Shown here: positions 32,153 to 40,126 of the stretch, in pieces
Numbering within the stretch: the stretch's first letter is position 1
Layout: every line of letters starts with the position of its first letter
Assembly: GCF_018612875.1 (NCBI RefSeq)
Contig: NZ_JAGGRI010000054.1
Span: 1 to 40,126 of the forward strand
Direction: 5' to 3'
DNA: 40,126 bases
From: Lysobacter sp. ISL-50
GTDB taxonomy: Bacteria; Pseudomonadota; Gammaproteobacteria; Xanthomonadales; Xanthomonadaceae
Notes under the pieces: model-generated
Told to the model about the DNA's origin: nothing
Database searches by the model: none
Seen by the model: the letters and a program-made list of their open reading frames with translations, nothing else
Translations under genes and position numbers: made by a program

Positions 32153-34540
32153 ATGTATCTGCATGAAGTACGCCTGCCGCCGCGCGGCCGCGTTGACGAC
32201 TCCCGCCGGCTGCTGGCGCTTTCGCGCCGCAGCGTGCTGGCCCGGGCCTGCGCCGGCCTGTTGCTGGTCTGCGCCGCGACCGCCGCCTCGGCCCAGCAGG
32301 ACGCCGCGCCGGCTCCGAGCGCCGCCGCCGCGCCGGCCGCGCACGAATCGGCGACCTCGCTCGACGCGGTCACCGTGACCGCCGAGCGCCGCGAGCAGAA
32401 CCTGCAGGACGTGCCGGTCTCGGTCGGCGTCATGCAGGGCGACGCGATGCGCGCGCTGACCGCCGGCGGCGACGACACGCTGCTGGCCCTGTCCGGCCGC
32501 GTCCCCAGCCTGTACGCGGAAACCACCACCGGGCGCATCTTCCCGCGCTTCTACATCCGCGGCCTGGGCAATATCGATTTCTACCTCGGCGCCTCGCAGC
32601 CGGTGTCGATCATCCAGGACGATGTCGTGCTCGAACACGTCGTGCTGAAGTCCAATCCGGTCTTCGACCTGGACCAGGTCGAAGTGCTGCGCGGCCCGCA
32701 GGGCTCGCTGTTCGGCCGCAACACCACCGCCGGCATCATCAAGTTCGACAGCATCAAGCCGAGCCAGGACTACAGCGGCCGCATGCAGGCCAGCTACGGC
32801 AGCTACAACACCGTGTCCTTCGACGGCGGCATCGGCGGCCCGATCAACGACATGCTGTCGTTCCGCGTGTCGGCGCTGTACCAGCACCGCGACGACTGGG
32901 TCGATAACACCTACACCGGCCCCAGCGCCGACGGCACGGTCACGCCGAAGAAGGACGCGATGGGCGGCTTCGACGACCGCAATCTGCGCCTGCAGCTGCT
33001 GCTGACGCCGAACGAGAATTTCTCGATCCTGGCCTCGGCGCACGCGCGCGATTACGCCGGCACCTCGACGCTGTTCCTGCGCAACGCCATCGTCAAGGGC
33101 TCCAACGAAGTCGATGTGCCGCGCGACAAGGTCGCCTATGACGAAGCCGGCAATAACCCGCAGGCGTACAAGACCTACGGCGGCTCGATCAAGGCCACGT
33201 ACGACTTCGGCGAAGCCTCGCTGACCTCGATCAGCGCCTACGAAACCACGTCCGGCTACAGCCGCGGCGACACCGACGGCGGCGCCGCGGCGAACTACCC
33301 GGTGCGCGGCGTGCCCAACGGTTTCGGCCAGTCGATGGGACAGGTCCGCGACCTGGACCAGTTCACGCAGGAATTCCGCCTGGCCAGCGAAGGCGACGAC
33401 GCCCTGCAATGGCAGGTCGGCGCGTTCTATTTCGACGGCCGCGACACCACCGATTTCTATCAGCGCGCCTGGTTCCTGCGCGGCGCGGCGCGCAATCCCA
33501 ACAACTGGGTGCGCCTGCGCAACAGCAATACCTCGTGGGCCGCGTTCGGCCAGCTCAGCTACAAGGTCACCGATGCGCTGACCGTGACCGCCGGCCTGCG
33601 CGAGACCAAGGACACCAAGCGCACGCGCCTGCTCAAGACCGCCGACACCGTCGCCGGCGTTTCGACCTACACCGGCCGCCGCGACGTGCGCATGTCCGAC
33701 ACCCAGCCCAGCTGGGACCTGAGCGCGATGTACGAAATCAATCCGAACCTCAGCGTCTACGCCAAGGTGGCGCGCGGCTTCCGCGGCCCGACCATCCAGG
33801 GCCGCTCGGCGGTGTTCAATGCCGACTTCACCACCGCCGATTCGGAAACCATCGTGTCGTGGGAAGCGGGCATCAAGAGCAGCCTGTTCGACAACCGCCT
33901 GCGTTTGAACGTCACCGGCTTCACCTACACCGTCGATGACATCCAGCTCAACGGCAACGACTCCAACGGCAACGGCGTGTTGTTCAACGCCGACAAGGCG
34001 CGCGCCTACGGTGTCGAAGCCGATCTGGACTGGCGTCCGATCCCGAACCTGTCGCTGACCGCCGGCGTGAGCCTGCTGCGCAGCAAGATCGAGGACGACC
34101 GCGTCTACGCCCAGGTGTGCGCGCTCAACGGTACGGTGGTGTGCACCGTCAACGATCCGACCATCAAGGTCGGCGCCAACACTTTCGCGCAGATCAACGG
34201 CAACCCGCTGCCGAACGCGCCCAAGTACAGCCTCAACCTGGGCGCGCGCTACGACATCCCGGTCAGCGACAGCGGCGCCTTGTTCGTGTCCACCGACTGG
34301 AACAAGCAGGGCTACACCAGCTTCGTGCTGTACGACTCGACCGAATTCAACGCCAGCGGCAACTTCGAGGGCGGCCTGAAGGTGGGCTACACCGGCGGTT
34401 ACGGCGCGTACGAAGTCGCCTTGTTCGCGCGCAACATCACCAACGAGAAGAACCTCAAGGGCGTGATCGAGAACTACATGGCCGCGGTCTACAACGAGCC
34501 GCGCGTGGTCGGCGTGTCGCTCAACCTCAACTGGCACTGA
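32153..34540 (+). CDS. TonB-dependent receptor (full-length)
   Basis: A 795-residue outer membrane receptor. Signal peptide about 1-48 with a long n-region (VLARACAGLLLVCAATAASA). The TonB box is DAVTVTAERREQNLQDVPVS at about 71-90. The plug carries PRFYIRGLGNIDFYLGASQP, DQVEVLRGPQGSLFGRNTTA and GIIKFDSIKP. The barrel follows, ending VVGVSLNLNWH with a C-terminal aromatic pattern. AAGGA precedes the ATG. It is a typical receptor for a carbohydrate, siderophore or other nutrient of the Xanthomonad type; the substrate is unknown. It lies downstream of the lipoprotein gene in the same direction, and a terminator follows. Confidence 0.95.
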   Translation: MYLHEVRLPPRGRVDDSRRLLALSRRSVLARACAGLLLVCAATAASAQQDAAPAPSAAAAPAAHESATSLDAVTVTAERREQNLQDVPVSVGVMQGDAMRALTAGGDDTLLALSGRVPSLYAETTTGRIFPRFYIRGLGNIDFYLGASQPVSIIQDDVVLEHVVLKSNPVFDLDQVEVLRGPQGSLFGRNTTAGIIKFDSIKPSQDYSGRMQASYGSYNTVSFDGGIGGPINDMLSFRVSALYQHRDDWVDNTYTGPSADGTVTPKKDAMGGFDDRNLRLQLLLTPNENFSILASAHARDYAGTSTLFLRNAIVKGSNEVDVPRDKVAYDEAGNNPQAYKTYGGSIKATYDFGEASLTSISAYETTSGYSRGDTDGGAAANYPVRGVPNGFGQSMGQVRDLDQFTQEFRLASEGDDALQWQVGAFYFDGRDTTDFYQRAWFLRGAARNPNNWVRLRNSNTSWAAFGQLSYKVTDALTVTAGLRETKDTKRTRLLKTADTVAGVSTYTGRRDVRMSDTQPSWDLSAMYEINPNLSVYAKVARGFRGPTIQGRSAVFNADFTTADSETIVSWEAGIKSSLFDNRLRLNVTGFTYTVDDIQLNGNDSNGNGVLFNADKARAYGVEADLDWRPIPNLSLTAGVSLLRSKIEDDRVYAQVCALNGTVVCTVNDPTIKVGANTFAQINGNPLPNAPKYSLNLGARYDIPVSDSGALFVSTDWNKQGYTSFVLYDSTEFNASGNFEGGLKVGYTGGYGAYEVALFARNITNEKNLKGVIENYMAAVYNEPRVVGVSLNLNWH

Positions 34541-34562
34541 TCCGCGCCGCGGCGGCCCCGCG

Positions 34563-34599
34563 CCGGCGACGCCGATGAAGTCCTTATCGGCGTCGCCGG
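34563..34599. terminator. Terminator hairpin after the TonB-dependent receptor
   Basis: Perfect 14-base arms CCGGCGACGCCGAT and ATCGGCGTCGCCGG with a nine-base loop, between the convergent receptor and hydrolase genes. The T-run is short (TTCAA), so it is a strong but imperfect terminator for both directions. Confidence 0.7.
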
Positions 34600-34600
34600 T

Positions 34601-35539
34601 TCAATCGCGCGGTTGCAGGAACCGCAAGATCCGCGCGTTGACCTCATCAGGCTGCGCCATCGCCGCGACGTGATCGGCGTCGGGCACGATCGCCGTTTCC
34701 AGCGCGGGCATGCGCTTTCGCGCCAGCCGCGCCATCGCCGCCGGCTCGTACAGCCGCTCCGCGTCGCCGATCAGCAACAAGGCCGGCGCGCGGATCGCGC
34801 GCAGTTCGCGCCGGCTCAGCACCGCCGGATTGATGACGCCGACCGCGGAGAACGCCGGCATCATCGTCGTCGCCATCAGCGCGGCCCACCGCGTGTCGCG
34901 CGGCGGCCGCACGCCCAGGTCGGTCATGCTCGGCGCGCGCTGGCTGCCGCTCAGGCGGCGCCAGAGTTTGACCAGCGGCCGCTTGATCCGCGCCGAGTAG
35001 GTGAGCTTCCAGAATTGCGAAGCGAAACTGCCGACCGGGCTGATCATCACCACGCGCTCGACCCGCCTCGGCGTCAGCGAGGCCTGATTCAGGGCGAGGA
35101 AACCGCCGAACGAACAGCCGACGATCGACACGCGCGACAGGCCCAGGCCATCGAGCACTTCGCCTAACCAGTCGGCGTACTCGCGGCGATCGCGCAAACG
35201 CCGATACGACCAACCCTTGCCCGGCTGCGCGATCACATCGATCGCGTAAGTGCGGTAGTGCGCGCTCAGCCCGGCGACGTTGAGGCGCCACGCGGTGGCG
35301 GTGCCGGCGAAGCTGGGCAGCAGCACCAGCGGCGGCGCGTCGGCCGGGCCGCTGACGATGAGGTGGGTCGAACCCCAGCGGGTCGGAACATCGAGCTGCT
35401 CGCAGGCGATCGGCCACTCGCCCACGGCGGCGTCGTAAGCGGCCAGATAGCGGTCGCGGGCGTCGTCGTTCTTGAACGTGGGCAAGGCGTCCGGCGGACG
35501 CGAGGGTGTGTTTTGAGCGGAGCGGTCGGAGTCGTTCAT
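34601..35539 (-). CDS. Alpha/beta hydrolase (carboxylesterase-like)
   Basis: A 312-residue alpha/beta hydrolase without a signal peptide. Oxyanion region VLLPSFAGTATAWRLNVAGL, nucleophile Ser about 143 in SIVGCSFGGFLALNQAS, an acid in LLLIGDAERLYEP (about 259-261) and His about 290 in VPDADHVAAMAQ. This is the layout of the MhpC/BioH-like superfamily. It likely hydrolyses an ester or related bond in the cytoplasm; the substrate is unknown. The ATG at 35539 follows a short upstream frame that does not look like protein. An AT-rich palindrome lies just upstream. Confidence 0.88.
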   Translation of the reverse strand: MNDSDRSAQNTPSRPPDALPTFKNDDARDRYLAAYDAAVGEWPIACEQLDVPTRWGSTHLIVSGPADAPPLVLLPSFAGTATAWRLNVAGLSAHYRTYAIDVIAQPGKGWSYRRLRDRREYADWLGEVLDGLGLSRVSIVGCSFGGFLALNQASLTPRRVERVVMISPVGSFASQFWKLTYSARIKRPLVKLWRRLSGSQRAPSMTDLGVRPPRDTRWAALMATTMMPAFSAVGVINPAVLSRRELRAIRAPALLLIGDAERLYEPAAMARLARKRMPALETAIVPDADHVAAMAQPDEVNARILRFLQPRD

Positions 35540-35572
35540 GGGTCGCCCGTGCCTGCTGAGAGGACGATGCAA

Positions 35573-35606
35573 CTATATGAATTTCCTGGAATTATGAAAG
35601 TCTTGA
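35573..35606 (-). promoter_or_regulatory. AT-rich palindrome and -10-like box upstream of the hydrolase
   Basis: AATTTCCTGGAATT at 35580-35593 is a near-perfect palindrome. TATAGT on the minus strand (complement at 35573-35578) could be a -10 box, about 35 bases from the ATG at 35539. The palindrome would sit between -35 and -10, a good place for a repressor. The -35 box is poor. Confidence 0.4.
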
Positions 35607-35688
35607 AGGATATTTCGCCGGCCCCATATCTATAACGAGAGGGGACGATCCGATGGCCGGCGACGCAGCCGCCGGCGCCAGATGCGAC

Positions 35689-36966
35689 TCAGGTCGGCGA
35701 CGGCACCGCGCCCAGCGGCGCGCGCTTGCTGCCCAGGCGCTGGATGATCCGCTTGCCCATGCGGATGCCCGGCTCCTCGACGTACAGATACGTCGCCAAT
35801 GCGCTCAGGCACAGCACCAGGCCGCAGCCGATGTTGACGATCCAGAACGGCACCGTGCCGCTGAGCGCATACGCCTTGACGCCCGGGATCGCGAACACCG
35901 CCACCATCGCCAAACCCTGCGACAGATAGATGCTGTAGCTCAGATTGCTCAGCCGCCGCGCCGGCGCCAGCGACAGCACGCCGAACAGGCGATTGCCCGA
36001 GCACACGATGAAGAAGAACGCGCCGGTCAGCGGGCACAGCGCCAGCAGTTGCAGCATGCCGATGCTGCGCGTGCTCAGCATCGCCGCGAACACCAGCACG
36101 ATGCACGCCAGTGCGACCGCGGCCCACAGCGGTTTGTGCAACTGCAGTTTTGCGCCGAACCCTGCATGCAGCAGCGAGGCGACGAACATGCCCGAAACCA
36201 GCATCAGGATCAGTTCGGCCAGTACCGCCAGCAGCAGGATCGGCCGCGGCTTGACTCCGGGCTCGAAGCCGCCGCCCCAGGTCGCGGCGAGGATGGTCAG
36301 CAGGCACAGCGCGACGATGCTGGCGGTGAACATCAGATGGCGACGGCGGCGCACGAAGAACGCCAGCAGCGGCAGCGAGAAATAGAACAGCCATTCGAAG
36401 AACAAGGTCCAGGTCACGCCGGCGAGGATCGTGCCGGTGTCGGTGTAGCCGTTGATGGTCGGCGGCGGCGGCACGATGCCCAGCGCCAGCCACGCCAGCG
36501 CCGAGGCGATCGCCTGCAGCGGCGGCACCCGCCACTGGAATCCGGTCCGGTACGCGACCACGCCGATCATCACCAGCACCGCGACCACGTACATCGGGCC
36601 GAGGCGGAACACGCGGCCGATATACAGATCCTTCCAGCCCGGACGGCCCTCGGCCTTGAGCAGTTTGTTCCAGAACAGGAAGCCGGTGAGCATGAAGAAC
36701 ACGCTGACCGACACCACCCCGGCGGTGTTGTAGAACTGCGCCGCGGACGGCTTCCACACCCCGGTGATCAGGTAGTCGTAGTGGACGATCACGTGCGTGG
36801 CGAACACGCTCATCGCCAGGAAACCGCGCAGGCCGTCGAGTGTGTCGGTGCGCTTGTCCAGTTGCGGCCCGATCAGGTCCGCGCGCCGGAACACAGGCAG
36901 CCAGGCGAAAGCGAAGGTCGCCAGCATCATGACGAAGTACGGCCAGGCCTGATGGATATCGACCAT
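35689..36966 (-). CDS. OafA/YrhL-type membrane acyltransferase (acyltransferase 3)
   Basis: A 425-residue integral membrane protein with about ten segments. The acyltransferase 3 motif is DTLDGLRGFLAMSVFATHVI near residue 42, with His about 58 as the family's probable catalytic His, and FFMLTGFLFWNKL near 95. The C-terminal part has LSNLSYSIYLSQGLAMVAVF and YLYVEEPGIRMGKRIIQRLG. Such enzymes O-acylate sugars of LPS, exopolysaccharide or secondary metabolites. Starts at 36966 (ATG) or 36975 (GTG); neither has a clear ribosome site. It lies between the hydrolase and sulfatase genes, all on the minus strand. Confidence 0.9.
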   Translation of the reverse strand: MVDIHQAWPYFVMMLATFAFAWLPVFRRADLIGPQLDKRTDTLDGLRGFLAMSVFATHVIVHYDYLITGVWKPSAAQFYNTAGVVSVSVFFMLTGFLFWNKLLKAEGRPGWKDLYIGRVFRLGPMYVVAVLVMIGVVAYRTGFQWRVPPLQAIASALAWLALGIVPPPPTINGYTDTGTILAGVTWTLFFEWLFYFSLPLLAFFVRRRRHLMFTASIVALCLLTILAATWGGGFEPGVKPRPILLLAVLAELILMLVSGMFVASLLHAGFGAKLQLHKPLWAAVALACIVLVFAAMLSTRSIGMLQLLALCPLTGAFFFIVCSGNRLFGVLSLAPARRLSNLSYSIYLSQGLAMVAVFAIPGVKAYALSGTVPFWIVNIGCGLVLCLSALATYLYVEEPGIRMGKRIIQRLGSKRAPLGAVPSPT

Positions 36967-37225
36967 ACGGTTCACGAATTGCGAGAGGGGGTTCGGCGAG
37001 ACTAGCCGGGCCGCGCGCGGGCTTCTGACGGGTGGATCACGCTTCGCCGCGCATCCAGCGGTGCCCGCGATTCGCGTCTGCGCGACTGTGATCGCCGACG
37101 CGCTCGGGCCCGCCGCGGCGCCGGCCTGGGAGGCGATTTCGCGCCGGCGTGAGCCGTTCGCCGCGCCGATTACGAGCTATGGATCACACCACCCGCGACC
37201 GGCACGGCCGTCCGCCGCGGACCGA

Positions 37226-39178
37226 TTACTGCTCCGGCGCCGACAGCATTTCTTTTTCGTAGCGCTGCAACAGCCGCAGCAGCCGGTTTGCCGTCTCCAC
37301 GATTTGCCCGGCGATGTAGGGCGCGGGCAGCGCGGCGATCGGGGTCGGAAAGTGGCCGTCGGTGATCAGCAGATTGGTCATCTCGCAGCCGTCGTGTTCC
37401 AGGTCGTACAACTCCCACTGGTCGGCTTCGATGCCGCGCGGGTCCCAGTAGCGCACCAATTTCCACTCACCCGAACGCACGCAACGTACATGGTTGGGCT
37501 GGCGCACCGGGCCCGGCGCCAGCTGCGGCACCGGGCCGTTGTAGGGCAGCGGGGTGCTGCCGTCGCGGACCACATCGACCATGTCCAGGAAGATCTTGTA
37601 CTCGCGATCGGAATGCAGTTGATGCGGATCGATGTCGGCGTGCAGGCGCTCGGTGATTTCGTCGTCGGTAGCGAACAGGATGCCTTCGCGCACCTGGCCG
37701 TCGGCTTGCTTGGGTTCGGTCTCCTCGCCGCGGATCACCGCGCTCAGGTCCACGCCCGGGAACGGCGGCACCGGGCGGGTTTCGCGCAGAGTCTGGCGGA
37801 TCTGCTCGCGCTGCGCGGCGTCGAATCCGGCCAGACCGAGCAGAGTCGGCACGATATCGACGTGGCTGGTCAGCGCGTCGATCTGGCGCATGTCGGGCCG
37901 ATGATTGACCCGCGCCGACTGGATCACCACCGGCACGTGCAGCACTTCCTGATACGCGGTGTGCCACTTCTCGATCATGTAGTTGTGCGCGCCGCCGTAT
38001 TCGCCGTGATCGGCCATGAACACCACGATGGTGTTTTCGCGCTGGCCCGATTCGTCCAGCGCGTCGAGCACATGGCGGATGTGCCCGTCCACCAGATGCT
38101 GCAACCACGCGTAGTACTGGACGAAACGCTCCACCGCTTCGTGCGGGTCGCGGGTGAGCTGGAACGGAATGCCCGACAGCAAGGCGGCGTTGACCGCGTC
38201 CAACCCAGCCTGGGTCTGCGCCGACAGCCCGGTCTTGGCCGCGAGCGCCAGGCCCATCTTGTATGCGTAATCGAACTGGCACGCGGGTTTGTTGCTGAGC
38301 GGATCGTCCATGCTCGGCGGCACCCGCGCGTTGTCCTGCGGAAATCCCAGCGGATTGAGCGCCAGGCTCAGGCTGCCGGCGGTCGGCGGATTGCTGAAGC
38401 TGCCCTGCGCCGGCACCGGCAACGGACCCAGCGGCGGCGCATCGGGATCGAGCCCGCGCGGCAGGCCGGGATAGGTCGCGATGTCGTGCGGATTGGCGAA
38501 CGACGCCACCGCCAGCCACGGTTTGGCGTCGGTGGCGGGCGGTGGCGCCAGCGGCCGGCTTTGATCCTGCTGGGCCAGATGGCGGTTGTACGGCAGGCCC
38601 AGGCCCTGTCCGCGCAGGAAGCCGCAGACCAGATCGCGGAAGCCGATGTCGCGGTAGGCGCCGAGGTTGTTGATGCTCGATCCGTGCGGCTCGGGCCAGG
38701 ACAACTCCCAATCGTCGAAGCCGTATTTGTGCAGCGAATGCGCCGGCGGATTGCTGACATGCCACTTGCCGAAGTAATGCGTCTTGTAACCGGCGCCGCG
38801 GAACCAGTGGCCGAGCGTCGGGATGCCGTCCTCGGCCAGCCACGCAAACGCATCGGCGTCGCCGTTCTTGAACAAGCCGTCGGTCTGCGTCACGCCGGTG
38901 CGCGCGCCGTATTGCCCGGTCATCAGCGCGGCGCGGCTGGGAATGCAGGCCGAAGAAGCGATGGTGTGCTTGCGCAGCACCACCGAATGCTTGCGCAGCG
39001 ACCACAGTCCGGGAAAGAAGCGGCGATAGTCGTTGTCGGCCTCGGGCTCGCCCTGGAAACCGACGATGTCCTTGAGCTGCGGCGCGAAGCCGCCCTCGGC
39101 ACCGTAGGCATAACGCGGGAAGCGCAGTTGATCGACGAGGATGACGAGGATGTTCGGCTTGGCGGAGGGACTGGTCAT
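37226..39178 (-). CDS. Sulfatase (arylsulfatase-type, C-X-P-S-R)
   Basis: A 650-residue sulfatase without a signal peptide. It opens NILVILVDQLR with metal Asp about 16. The formylglycine signature is SACIPSRAALMTGQYGART, Cys about 78 in C-I-P-S-R. Further metal/substrate motifs: HYFGKWHVSN, ANPHD (about 228-232), VFMADHGEYGGAHN (Asp about 390, His 391). C-terminal domain includes VRSGEWKLVRYWDP. It needs a formylglycine-generating enzyme, not seen in the window. Without a signal peptide it would act in the cytoplasm, perhaps on a choline sulfate-type or other small sulfate ester. The substrate is unknown. Confidence 0.9.
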   Translation of the reverse strand: MTSPSAKPNILVILVDQLRFPRYAYGAEGGFAPQLKDIVGFQGEPEADNDYRRFFPGLWSLRKHSVVLRKHTIASSACIPSRAALMTGQYGARTGVTQTDGLFKNGDADAFAWLAEDGIPTLGHWFRGAGYKTHYFGKWHVSNPPAHSLHKYGFDDWELSWPEPHGSSINNLGAYRDIGFRDLVCGFLRGQGLGLPYNRHLAQQDQSRPLAPPPATDAKPWLAVASFANPHDIATYPGLPRGLDPDAPPLGPLPVPAQGSFSNPPTAGSLSLALNPLGFPQDNARVPPSMDDPLSNKPACQFDYAYKMGLALAAKTGLSAQTQAGLDAVNAALLSGIPFQLTRDPHEAVERFVQYYAWLQHLVDGHIRHVLDALDESGQRENTIVVFMADHGEYGGAHNYMIEKWHTAYQEVLHVPVVIQSARVNHRPDMRQIDALTSHVDIVPTLLGLAGFDAAQREQIRQTLRETRPVPPFPGVDLSAVIRGEETEPKQADGQVREGILFATDDEITERLHADIDPHQLHSDREYKIFLDMVDVVRDGSTPLPYNGPVPQLAPGPVRQPNHVRCVRSGEWKLVRYWDPRGIEADQWELYDLEHDGCEMTNLLITDGHFPTPIAALPAPYIAGQIVETANRLLRLLQRYEKEMLSAPEQ

Positions 39179-39577
39179 GACGTTCCTAGGTTGGGACGCG
39201 ACTACTGCGGACGCCGGAGCAACCCGGCCGGTCGATCGTTAGGGGTGAAAACGAGGGCTGGCCACGCGGACGGCCATGCTCGGCTAGAACGGCGGAGCCG
39301 GCGGGCTGTGACGCCGGGCGGCGGTGCGTCGATTCGGAGCGTGCCCGCGAGTTCCGATGCGGGCAGTCACGCGGACGTCGGCGCGATGATGGTCACCGTT
39401 CTGTCACCGGACGCACGACCGCGCCCCCGCCTTTGAGCGGCGCGGGCCGATCGGCTCGATCCAAGCTGAATCCGGGGTGAGAGACGCGAAAGCCGCGGCG
39501 TTCGCCGAGACGCGTGTCGCGTCTGTCGCGAGGCGGGATGGATAAACTATCGCCACTTCCCCCGGAGTACTTCCAGC
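39179..39577. other. 399-base divergent intergenic region upstream of glmS
   Basis: No gene can be supported here. It should contain promoters for the sulfatase and for glmS. A small hairpin GACGCG-TGT-CGCGTC lies at 39509-39523, and TAAACT at 39543-39548 could be a -10 for glmS. No glmS ribozyme-like structure was found. Confidence 0.4.

Positions 39578-40126
<549 letters not shown>

Noticed and set aside
32006-34537. An 843-codon frame on the minus strand opposite the second TonB-dependent receptor
   Set aside because: It is a shadow of the receptor, with Val/Ala/Gly/Arg-rich text and no domain.
37061-39436. A 791-codon plus-strand frame opposite the sulfatase
   Set aside because: The sulfatase reading is clear; this frame has no protein-like features.
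39179-39577. A glmS ribozyme upstream of glmS
   Set aside because: That element is known mainly from Gram-positive bacteria and no matching structure is visible.

Overview
The window is about 40 kb of GC-rich chromosome. Gene content and style point to a gammaproteobacterium of the Lysobacter/Xanthomonas group: many TonB-dependent receptors and secreted hydrolases, a large S8 protease, short CCCTCTCCCGC-type intergenic palindromes, and very high third-position GC. This placement is an inference from gene content; no rRNA, tRNA, phage, IS or CRISPR sequence was found.

Layout. 0.2-4.7 kb: a TPR/winged-helix regulator, a beta-propeller protein, a DUF899 thioredoxin-like protein with a small membrane protein, and a secreted DUF1028 protein. 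4.9-11.4 kb: a run of regulator/effector modules (AraC with a secreted alpha/beta hydrolase, a secreted isochorismatase-like hydrolase followed by a LysR gene, a DUF6929-like protein, and a pirin divergent from a LysR gene). 11.6-14.6 kb: a PadR regulator with a glycine-rich N-terminus, a siderophore-interacting flavoreductase and an MFS transporter, all in one direction behind a promoter/operator, reminiscent of the E. coli YqjI/YqjH pair. 14.7-20.8 kb: on the minus strand a short-plug TonB-dependent receptor, two small ORFs and a membrane PQQ glucose dehydrogenase (gcd), with a divergent LysR gene whose start codon lies inside a perfect dyad. 20.8-25 kb: a TetR/hydrolase divergent pair sharing similar operators, a RIO kinase divergent from an RluF-like pseudouridine synthase, and a secreted hypothetical protein.

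25.2-30.3 kb: a large S8 protease with a strong terminator and a palindromic leader, a gene-poor lower-GC stretch with one small ORF, and several small proteins, including one with an almost purely acidic tail. 30.3-34.6 kb: a lipoprotein and a large TonB-dependent receptor separated by a complex set of inverted repeats. 34.6-39.2 kb (minus): an alpha/beta hydrolase, an OafA-type acyltransferase and a sulfatase. The window ends inside glmS.

Nothing here is a complete, obviously new system. The strongest leads are the receptor / small ORFs / gcd cluster (possible PQQ or substrate uptake coupled to a periplasmic quinoprotein), the PadR-flavoreductase-MFS module, the LysR dyad over its own start codon, and the unexplained stretch upstream of the protease.
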